Positions 1-12,895 of a stretch of 30,000 nt of DNA are shown in pieces. The stretch is taken from positions 9,656,440 through 9,686,439 of the forward strand of contig NC_135571.1 of NCBI RefSeq assembly GCF_964340395.1, given 5' to 3'. This DNA comes from Glandiceps talaboti (Eukaryota > Hemichordata > Enteropneusta > Spengelidae). The notes below the pieces were generated by a model. It saw nothing but the letters and a program-made list of their open reading frames with translations, was not told where the DNA came from and ran no database searches. Made by a program: the position numbers and the translations under genes. How positions within the stretch are numbered: position 1 is the first letter of the stretch; every line of letters starts with the position of its first letter.

Positions 1-300
1 CAAGATCTGCTGGGTAAATCATCAGGAGGAATATTCAGGATAGAAGACTCTTCCGATAGACAGTTTTCCGTTCGACCCTCAGTGGTAGTACCCTCTGCAT
101 ATTAAGATGGAACAAGAACTTGTACAACAAGAAAGCCAAGTTGAACGCACTCGAGCAAAAAGTGTGGGATGTATACCCTGATCGTTCTATATCACGACAA
201 AGCGTGTTTACATTGTTTGTTGTGCAGTGCTCCAAATATGAGCCAAAACGTTTAAAGTCATCAATACTAGTACTCTTTCCAATCATTCTATATTAGGTGC
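1..300. other. Edge region with open frames on both strands, unassigned
   Basis: The minus strand has an 83-codon frame (286-35). The plus strand has a frame from the window edge to a stop near 100 and another across about 110-297 (ALEQKVWDVYPDRS...). Codon-like texture is better than in the neighbouring AT-rich DNA, so this may be a decayed mobile-element gene or the end of an exon, but no motif allows a call. Confidence 0.2.
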
Positions 301-1092
301 GCGTGCGCATGCGCATGTATAATCATTATCATTATCCAACATTGTTCTTCATTCAGCCGGAAAATACACTCACCTAAGGGTTTCGTTACTTGTTTAAATT
401 TATTTTTTTATTTTTCTTTATTAGTTTTGTAAATATTGAATGCGTTTTTGTCTTTTCCAATTTCTGAGTGTCTATAAATGGGGTATCCTGTAGACATCTC
501 AAATAAATAAATAAATAAATAAATGATAAATTCTCATCATCGACATGACGTGAATAGTCTCATGAATCACTCGTATTTTCATTGGTTGAACGACGAATGA
601 AAACTATCTAATATTGTATTTCATTAGAAATGTCACAATGTCAATATCACACTTCATAAAACAAGTCCTCCTAACGTACATGTGGATTTTATCAATAGAG
701 ACCCAAATGGTGGATGTGATGAATGAAACAAATTTCATTTTGGGAAATGGGAAAGGAATAAAATATCATGCTAATACAATACACAATGCATTGTAATACA
801 ACAATTTACTATTCAATTAGTTATTCACCTTCAACATTACTGTTCATCAGAAACATACAAAAAAATACATGACTGTACACAGGAAAATATATGGAGAATG
901 AAAAAGAGAAGTATATATTGCAAATAATATATTTAACTTACACGGTTCTTAAGTTCCCTGTGTGTCTTAACAATTTGCCTAAATTATACACTTGTGTTAC
1001 ATTACGAACAGAGAATAACTGTACAAGTGGTTTCTTCCAATATGGTTTAATGTATTTGGTCGGTATAAAAAAGGGGTACTCATCCTCATAGT
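301..1092. other. AT-rich stretch without recognised gene
   Basis: Contains a CpG/GC palindromic run near 300-316 (GCGCGTGCGCATGCGCATG), a poly-T-rich tract 398-425 and an (AAAT)n run at about 501-523. I see no convincing exon; short open frames lack splice sites in phase. Confidence 0.4.
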
Positions 1093-4992
<3,900 letters not shown>

Positions 4993-5235
4993 TTCTTTCC
5001 TTGAACCCTCTAAATGGAATTAATGCAGTCGTAAAACACACAAGATTTAGATATACTTGTACAGGGTTCCATAGGAATCGACTGTATTTCATGAATTCGC
5101 TTGTAGAAAAAAACCATTAGAATTATATTATATTATTAGTCCTAGGGAGTGGTTTTCTCAATTTTAAAATTAGATTTCAACTGATAAAGGAAATGATAAA
5201 TTTAACCTGGCACCTTCCATCTATAGATCTGCCGT

Positions 5236-5520
5236 AGAAATAGGCCATTCTAAATTGCAAACAGGACATTGAGAATACAGCGCCCTCGCTCAAATAGCGG
5301 GTATCATCACATCATAGTACAATTTCTTGGTATTCTGTAGAAGTGTAAATCAGGGATGTTTTTCGACATCGAGGAAAGCAGCAGTACTCTATCATGTATG
5401 ATTAACTACAGACAACCGAGCAACCTATACCATGTATACCCCACCCCCACGGACACACACAAGGGTAGTAGAGCGCCACCATGGCAAATTTTGGAAAGGC
5501 CTATTTGACAGGGGGACATT
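5236..5520. repeat. Degenerate inverted repeat in intron 1
   Basis: AAATAGGCCATTCTAAATTG near 5236 pairs imperfectly with CAAATTTTGGAAAGGCCTATT near 5485-5505, and GCGCCCTC/GAGCGCC blocks lie inside both arms. Probably an old foldback element; weak. The rest of the 5010-7520 intron outside this and the 6256-6960 repeat holds nothing I can name. Confidence 0.3.
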
Positions 5521-6255
5521 TCCTGTCGTTACGATCACGTGCTTAGCGCCACCACGCATTGTGTTAAGTTGATGGACTTTGCGAAATGTTTTAATTCATT
5601 ATTTATGAGGATTGTTGGTATATTTCTCAAAGTGTTGTAATCAGATACAGTACGATATACATGCTTCGTTCTTATCTATAGATGGCAACTACAAACATAT
5701 TGCAATAAAACGTATCTATTACACATCTTTTAAAACTATTTTTATCACAATTTTAGCGGAACCTGCCCACGGAATTAATGAAGCTACAAAAACATGCTAA
5801 AATCTAACCCTTCTCACTATGGAAATATAATCCACCACCATGAAAATGTATTAACACCTTGTGTTTCGAAATAAACAAATCACTGAAGAAGGACATATTT
5901 GTTTTCATCGAGATTGTCACGTGACTTTATGATGATGACTCGATTTTTACACAATGTATGGTCCCCAGGGGGGTTGATCAATTGCAAAGGGCCGTTGTGT
6001 CTTTATAGATCTATATGTGCCGGGGTAATATTTCAAAAGCGCTTTGAACACAAGGTGGAAAAGTGCTATATAAAAGTGGAAATGCAGCGTAGACTCCCGG
6101 AACAAACAAAACGAAAAAACGACAACAAACGAAGGAAATTGAGGTAAATAAAGAAATGGAGTCGTATTCACCAAATTAGATTTTAAGCAGATTGGTACAA
6201 CCCCTTTTAAATATAAATGTAATATGACACATAGGACTTTTTGGAACACGCTGAA

Positions 6256-6960
6256 AATATATTCAGTTTCATGAATCACAAATGAAATGCCATCAAATCC
6301 ATACAGTCTACTTTCAATGGTGTACAACGTAAATATGTGTAAATATTTCACGGTCGATGTACTTCGGAACCCAAAGCAAATACGCCAGCTATCATTAATT
6401 TCTGCTGTGAATATGAATAAAATCTGTTGAAAAATTACTGGGTACCGGAGAAAACGTGTCTTCGATAACGTAGTTTATACTTAACTTATCTTGGGAATTC
6501 GAAGGATATTTTTGGAAAAGTTTAAATGAACTGAAACTACAGACTAAGAGTAAAGATATATCGTCCCTGTAACAGTATATTTTGTTCATGCAAACACAGA
6601 TAAGGGGAAGTCTCCCTAAGTCCTGTGACTTGAAGATAAAAAAGACAGAAAGAGATCGCGTTGCACAAGGCGGAAAAGGAAAAAAAACTTTAGCACATTA
6701 ATAAGCTATAAGGAAGTTTTGGCATGCAAGCTGTTAGTAATTATTAGTAAAAGGTACAAAAAATAACCATTTTGTGGTTAAAGTAACTTATTTATGAAAG
6801 ACATAATATACAATGTGAAATAGTCACAGTAGAAATTAATGATAGCTGGCGTGTTTGCTTTGGGTTCTGAAGTACATTATACGTGATATATACTAACATT
6901 TACGTTGTACACCATTTAAAGTAGACTGTATGGATTTGATTGATGAAACTAAATATATTT
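6256..6960. repeat. Long inverted repeat in intron 1 of the secreted-protein gene
   Basis: Arms at about 6256-6409 and 6824-6960 are highly similar in inverted orientation, for example ATACAGTCTACTTTCAATGG against CCATTTAAAGTAGACTGTAT, and CGCCAGCTATCATTAATTTC against GAAATTAATGATAGCTGGCG. The spacer is about 410 bases. There is a small gap in one arm. It may be a large foldback transposon; ends are not defined. Confidence 0.65.
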
Positions 6961-7520
6961 TTCTACTTTGACAATTTGATAGGAATCCCATTTACACAAT
7001 ATATGACTTGATAGCACGTTTAGTGCTACAGTGTTAAGAAGTTAACACGGTCTCACAAATGTTGCGTTTTAATTTTTGAAATATAATGGGGTATATATAT
7101 ATATTTATACATGGAATCTGTCATACTTTGCGAAGTATACGTTTACAGAGTGAGGGGAAAGGGCGTGGTTTGATTACAGGCCAAGGTTTGAATCCAAGGT
7201 TCTCACATTAGTGTAATATCTTAGAGGGCAAGAATTACATTTGATAATTCGTTTTGTTCTGGACCAACTTTTTATGTAATAACTCTTTCACAAAACGGCT
7301 TTTCACACCTAAATTTAGTCCTAACTAGAACTGAGCATTTAAGTTTTCAAAAACGGAAACATAACTTACAGTGGAAGCGTTTAAACCGAAAATATTACGA
7401 ACGATTTAGTTATAAGCAAAAAAAAACTTACACATGACATATTATGTAGTGTTACAATATCAAATATGTTGTAAGGGGAGATACATGTAGACTTAAAAGC
7501 AATTAAAGAGTTGTACTCAC

Positions 7521-7558
7521 CAGTACCACATATCCTGTCTCCAAATTCCTCTGAGCTG
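7521..7558 (-). other. Probable non-coding first exon of the secreted-protein gene
   Basis: A GTGAGT donor follows ...GGTACTG at 7521. The start is placed about 30 bases downstream of a TATA box at 7583-7590, giving an exon of about 38 bases. It splices 2.5 kb downstream to the signal-peptide exon, with no frame constraint. An AG at 7556-7557 could alternatively be an acceptor. Confidence 0.5.
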
Positions 7559-7582
7559 TGACGATGGATAAAAACAAGGCAA

Positions 7583-7640
7583 CTTATATACAACTAATTA
7601 TCAATTTTACACACGGCACATAAATATTGAAGGTGATTGG
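7583..7640 (-). promoter_or_regulatory. Core promoter: TATA box and CCAAT box
   Basis: The minus strand reads TATATAAG (7590-7583) and, further upstream, CCAAT (7640-7636) in AGCCAATCACC. Given a start near 7560, these sit at about -30 and -78, the classic spacing. The match and spacing are read from the sequence; activity is inferred. Confidence 0.5.
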
Positions 7641-8059
7641 CTGGGACTCGTGTCGCCTCGTTTTCGGTATGATCATGTGACCGAGACTTTCTGAATACTT
7701 GCAACCCTGGGATTTGCAACACACGCCCTAGCTGAACTTATTCGGATATTCCTTGTTTCACACCGACCGCCTTAATTTTCATGATCATGGATGGAGTAAC
7801 AAAAATAAACATAGCAGATTATTAGCATCCATACTTGTTTCATCTTTGTGTCCAGCAAGAGGCTATATCTATATGTTTCCTATACCATGAAATAAATTCT
7901 TCAGTAATATTACCAGTTTTGGTCAGTAACATTAAACTGATGATGGTCATGAGATTGCAACACCACAGGGAAAAGGACAAACAATCAATTTTATTGTCAC
8001 GATTTTCCCAATTTCTAATATTATTTTTATGCCCGTCTACTGCCATTAGTCGGATCAGT

Positions 8060-8185
8060 AGACGTTTACACTCACTGCTGGGCAATTAGCCTGTGAGTTT
8101 GTTCTATAGGATTAGCAATATGCTAATTAATGTAAAGTTGGTAAACTCTGACAAGACAGTGATAACAGTTGAAAATAGGGGGGGG
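8060..8185 (-). repeat. Dispersed repeat, copy 1
   Basis: Reversed, this segment aligns with 22125-22255: shared blocks TCAGAGTTTACCAA, ATTGCTAATC, TTGCCCA and AGTGAGTGTAAACGTCTACTGATC. It is a repeat family of at least 130 bp with no coding signal. A run of G (about 8178-8188) lies at its edge. Confidence 0.55.
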
Positions 8186-8477
8186 GGGGTGTGAGAGGAA
8201 ACGATACTTTTACTTGAAATGTACAGAAAGTAATATTAGAAATCCGGAAATCACAAGATGAAAATTGACTATTTGTCCTTTAACCTATATGCTACGTGTT
8301 GACAAGATCTGCCACCATGATGCTAGTTAGTGTGGTGGAGTATTCATTCAGGCTTGCTATCATAAAGTGTGCAATGTGCAGTTTCGGATCATAGTTGTAT
8401 CAAACAGAGAGAATGGACAGTAATCTGCAATACTCTGTAACCATAGGCATTGGAGTGAAACGTCTATGCAGTAAGTT

Positions 8478-8479
<2 letters not shown>

Positions 8480-8567
<88 letters not shown>

Positions 8568-8648
8568 CAATCAATCAATCAATCAATCAATCATCAATCA
8601 ATCAATCAATCAATCAATCAATTAATCAATCAATCGATCAATCAATCA
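8480..8648. repeat. (AATC)n tetranucleotide tract
   Basis: About 42 units with few interruptions (ATTC, ATCATC, TTAATC, CGATC). It directly adjoins the retroelement-like sequence at 8649-8860, and a shorter (AATC)n adjoins the matching sequence at 20919, so it is probably that element's simple-repeat tail. Confidence 0.9.
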
Positions 8649-8860
8649 AAATAATTTGTATAGCGTCAAAATCCAATACGACGTAATGTTTTATGGCGCT
8701 GAACAGGAACAATAGTAGATCAATGTAAAAAGTTAGAGAAAGCTCTTGTAAACAGATGTGTCTTGATGTCCTTGAATTTATCGACAGTTGACGAAGAACG
8801 AAGTTCAAGTGGTATACTGTTCCATAAGAGGGACGCTGCTCACGAGAAGCACGCTTACTA
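8649..8860 (-). mobile_element. Retroelement-like interspersed repeat, copy 1
   Basis: The sequence after the (AATC)n tract, AATTTGTATAGCGTCAAAATCCAATAC and on through GAACAGGAACAATAGTAGATC, recurs at 20919-21010 in the same relation to an (AATC)n tract. Read on the minus strand it ends in (GATT)n, as 3' tails of SINEs or LINE fragments often do. The part with TGTTCCATAAGAGGGACGC resembles common invertebrate SINE/LINE tail regions from memory only. Confidence 0.5.
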
Positions 8861-8882
8861 TAACATATATTCTGTTTTTTTA

Positions 8883-9720
8883 AGGGATGTCTGTGTTATC
8901 TTTATTGTGTCTACAGAGCAGACATTGTGTAAGGGATGTCTGTGTGTTATCTTTATTGTGTCTACAGAGCAGACACTGTGTAAGTGATGTTTATGTGTTA
9001 TCTTTATTGAGTCTACAGAGCAGACACTGTGTAAGGGATGTCTGTGTGTTATCTTTATTGTGTCTACAGACCAGACACTGTGTAAGGGATGTCTGTGTGT
9101 TATCTTTATTGTGTCTACAGAGCAGACACTGTGTAAGGGATGTCTGTGTGTTATCTTTATTGTGTCTACAGACCAGACACTGTGTAAGGGATGTCTGTGT
9201 GTTATCTTATTGTGTCTACAGAGCAGACACTGTGTAAGTGATGTTTATGTGTTATCTTTATTGTGTCTACAGAACAGACACTGTGTAAGGGATGTCTGTG
9301 TGTTATCTTTATTGTGTCTACAGAGCAGACATTGTGTAAGGGATGTCTGTGTGTTATCTTTATTGTGTCTACAGAGCAGACACTGTGTAAGTGATGTTTA
9401 TGTGTTATCTTTATTGAGTCTACAGAGCAGACACTGTGTAAGGGATGTCTGTGTGTTATCTTTATTGTGTCTACAGACCAGACACTGTGTAAGGGATGTC
9501 TGTGTGTTATCTTTATTGTGTCTACAGAACAGACACTGTGTAAGGGATGTTTGTGTGTTATCTTATTGTGTCTACAGAACAGACACTGTGTAAGGGATGT
9601 CTGTGTGTTATCTTTATTGTGTCTACAGAACAGACACTGTGTAAGGGATGTCTGTGTGTTATCTTTATTGTGTCTACAGAGCAGACACAGTGTCCTAAGG
9701 GATGTCTGTATGTTATCTTT
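8883..9720. repeat. 51-bp minisatellite, about 17 units
   Basis: The unit is GTAAGGGATGTCTGTGTGTT, then ATCTTTATTGTGTCTACAG and AGCAGACACTGT. Most units are 51 bp, with a few at 50 bp where one T of CTTTATT is lost. Variants include AAGTGATGTTTATG (three units), GAGTCTAC, and GCAGAC/CCAGAC/ACAGAC. Long open frames across it arise only because 51 is divisible by three. It is intergenic between the two genes. Confidence 0.95.
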
Positions 9721-10252
9721 ACCATGTCTATCTCAACATGAAATCTTGTGATCATGCTCACTGATCTCGATAGTTCGTTCACAGCTTGGGCAAGCTTCTC
9801 TGAAAAGAACTGTAGTATATGTACACCAAACCACAAATATAGTTACTTATCTGTGACCAAACTAACAATCACAGATACAATTATACATCAGTACAAAACT
9901 CTGTGTAGTATAGTTTGGAAAATAAGACAAGATATAACAATGATAACCTATGAAACATTGTAACTTTTATTACAATCACATACAGATACATTTAAAGGCA
10001 AAATATGTTTGACTAATAATTGTAAATTCTACGTACATGTAAAAGTCGAATATTAGCATAAATATTAATACACAATTGATAGTAATAATCTGTAATATAA
10101 TGTATATTGGAAAGCTGCATAAATTTAAATATATAATTCAATGCTGAGATCTTGACTACGGGGACATTGGCGAGGGGTTAAAGGTCAATTAATCCTTTGG
10201 ATATGGGCAATGATTTTACTTGCACATTACCAAGACTAGACTAGTGTGCCTG
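9721..10252. other. AT-rich intergenic stretch, nothing recognised
   Basis: No exon, RNA gene or repeat was recognised here. The sequence is 65-70% AT with many stops on all frames. Confidence 0.4.
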
Positions 10253-10555
10253 TTAAAGTGGCCATATGGATGAGAATTTGGTATTTATTTTGGATTTTTA
10301 TTTGATAAAACAGCTTCACCATGTTTTTCTACTTGAAAAAATAATGTGAAATAACATATACCAAGTCCATGTTCATAACTCAATACATTGCAAAAAGATG
10401 CACAAAGTGTAAAAAGTTTGTTATTGTACGTACAATAACAAACATTTTACACATTGTTTAATGTTTTGCCGTTTATTGAGATGTGAACATGGACTTGGTA
10501 TATGTTATTTCACATTATTTTTTCAAGCAAATTCTCATCCATATGGCCACTTTAA
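10253..10555. mobile_element. Foldback MITE, copy 2, with TTAA target duplications
   Basis: The element spans 10257-10551 with terminal AGTGGCCATATGGATGAG and its exact inverted copy CTCATCCATATGGCCACT, flanked by TTAA. Inner arms (e.g. TATACCAAGTCCATGTTC against GAACATGGACTTGGTATA) also pair almost perfectly, so most of the element folds into one hairpin. It is the same family as 1311-1650 but better preserved. Confidence 0.8.
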
Positions 10556-12146
10556 TACTAAGCTAGAGAAGCTAAATGTATGTTACATGTAACAATGAAG
10601 CCAAGTCATAAATTGCTATGGCTGTCCATATGATATTATATAGCTAAGACCATGTTTAACTATAGCCAAGCTACCACCCATTTTAAGTTACTGTTCACCA
10701 GCTCTACAACCACACAGAAACCAACTCAAATTCTACATTAAGATAGTAAGATCGCAAATTCTTTCTACATTCTGTCTATTGTGAAATAATTCATTTAAAC
10801 ATACTGCAACTAGATGCAAACACACAGGCATGAATATTTTGATGTCTCCATGGTGACATATTAGTTCATTTCATTCAAACAAAATGTTGCAAGAAACTGT
10901 ATTCATTCACCTTTGCTATATAAAGTGTAGCATGTCCAGTTTCTTATTGGTTTCTATGTGGTTGTATCAGTCTGTATCAGTACTGCAGTCCAAGGATATT
11001 ACATTATTATTTCAGCATGACTATGAATTTTTGGCAGCACTAATTGGTCATTATTTACAAGCACATAATTAAAAGTCATGATTCTATGTCTCAGAGGGTG
11101 TTGCAATTGGTTATACTGTATTACATTCATGATTGTTGAAGTCATCCGAATAGGGAACCTGCAATCCAGACAGAGCATGCCCAGATGCAAAGGCCTATGG
11201 GATTATCTGTGGTTATCGTAATACCAAAGCTGGAGCTACCGATAAAATAAACCTCATACAATGGTCATGGTAGCTATGAATTGATTATTTGTGGTTACAA
11301 ACGATGTAACAATATTGTTTATCATACTAAATGATTAGTATTTATTATCACATTTTCCATGATGCAACATTCAACATGGCAGGTTTGCAAATTCCCTATT
11401 CACACCTCTGGGTCATACACTATGAAGCCCTCACCAGTAATTAGGCATGCTCAAACAATTTTGTTTTGTAGCATCTGTGTTTACACGCTAGTCAATGACT
11501 ATTTACTTTGTACAGCTAGCATTGTTTACAGATTGATTACAATGAGAGACACCACATACTGGCCTGATGATTAAAAGTATAATGTTATATTTGTTAAGCT
11601 ATAAATAACTGTGACAAATTATTTAAACATTTTACTTGAATCTTATTATGCTGGTAGTTGAGCCTTCGGTTTTCTAAGATAGACACAAACTAAAACTATA
11701 GTCACAACAAATTGATACAACAGTGATAAACTACATTGTGTATTGAATGGATGTTGGTTTAATTATAGTCTCAGTTGGATTAGAATCGCACAACAGAGGA
11801 ACCGCTATCACCCACTTGTGTCATCTACCACATTGAAGAATAATAGTTTTAGTTTGTGCCAATGTTAGGCTGGATTACCAGTGTAGTATGAGTTGCCTTA
11901 CTGATAAACAAATTAGTGATAATGAAGATTTGGTAACAATGTGTCCAATCAAATTTACTATGCTTAAATGATTGCTATATTGTGCTCTACTAATGTAAAT
12001 ATGTTAATAACATTAGAAAAATACCTGTAATATATTTTAAGTTAGTTAGACTTTGACTACAACTGCATGACAACCACAACACATATGATTAAAAAGTTAC
12101 AATAAAATTGTACAAAAAACTCCAAAATGTATCTTAGGTGAAAACA
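10556..12146. other. AT-rich intergenic stretch, nothing recognised
   Basis: Between the two foldback elements. There is a weak inverted similarity between about 11150-11170 (GAATAGGGAACCTGCAA) and 11380-11404 (TTTGCAAATTCCCTATTC), but no gene signal. Confidence 0.4.
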
Positions 12147-12464
12147 AAATTGTTTGTTTCCGATAACATAGACTCAGAGAACAGGGTAGGTAGGTCAGGA
12201 TTACATTTGATTTAATTTTATCATTGCAACTGTTTCTATTTTTGAAAAATATTGCTTCGACCCAAAACCAAACGAAATGTTGGTCAGAATGTACCCCTTC
12301 TGTGTTAGGTTGATGAAATATGTACAAGCATCACTGGGGAAAGAAAACAGATGTGCGACCATGAAGGTCAAGAAGACAAAGAATTTCTCATCTTTTTGTT
12401 CTGAATGTTTAAAAAATGTTTAGGGTCAGTGGCTAATACTAGGTTATCGGAAATATACAATTTA
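12147..12464. mobile_element. Foldback element, second family, copy 2
   Basis: The left end AATTGTTTGTTTCCGATAAC is paired with the right end GGTTATCGGAAATATACAATT. The right half, reversed, aligns with the left end of the copy at 3667-3998, including the CACTG-GACCCTAAACATTTTTT subterminal block. The first AATAAA downstream of the MS4A-like gene overlaps its right edge. Confidence 0.55.
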
Positions 12465-12466
12465 TT
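12461..12466 (-). terminator. First canonical AATAAA downstream of the MS4A-like stop codon
   Basis: Reading the minus strand from the stop at 15584 through the minisatellite, I found no AATAAA or ATTAAA until this hexamer. It lies at the edge of a foldback element (12147-12464). Use of this site would give a 3'UTR of about 3.1 kb made mostly of minisatellite. A non-canonical signal nearer the stop is possible. Confidence 0.35.
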
Positions 12467-12890
12467 TCTATTTTGCCTTAAGAGAGTAGTGACCTAAAAA
12501 ATATGGTACCGGACAATTTTAAAATGTGATATATATACATATAAAGTGCCATTTGTAGACAAGTCAAACCCATGTTACCTAAATACTAACCAGCTGGAGT
12601 GTTTTGACCAGCTGAGCTATCTTTTCTTGAAGACATGTAAGAACAGACAACAGAAATGAGCTTGTGACACTTATAGTCACTTTTAGAGCGCCCTCTGTGT
12701 TGTATGACAACAAGGAGGAGCATCAAAAAGAAGGAGTTTGATATGAGAAGTAGTAAATTACAAAGTTCTTTTAGAGGTCTATGATAAACTATTAATTGAG
12801 AGGGATGTAAGGAATGGTGTTAATAAGTCTAGGTAAGTCATAATGGGTTGAAATGATGATTTTCACTCAGGTGGTATATCAATGCCCACA
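12467..12890 (-). other. Probable distal 3'UTR of the MS4A-like gene, outside the array
   Basis: Non-repetitive sequence between the minisatellite and the first AATAAA. It contains GCGCCCTCTGTG at about 12688 but no open frame of note. Assignment to the transcript is inferred only from the lack of earlier poly(A) signals. Confidence 0.3.
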
Positions 12891-12895
12891 CTTCT

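Noticed and set aside
7150-7200. tRNA/SINE B-box-like GGTTTGAATCC
   Set aside because: No matching A-box and no folded tRNA shape.
8480-8640. CRISPR-like array
   Set aside because: It is a pure tetranucleotide microsatellite without spacers, in a eukaryotic context. The two minisatellites also lack unique spacers.
8887-9751. Repetitive open frames (VLSLLCLQSRHCVRDVC) across the 51-bp array
   Set aside because: Same artefact of a 51-bp unit. Three frames are open, and 50-bp units break the frame.
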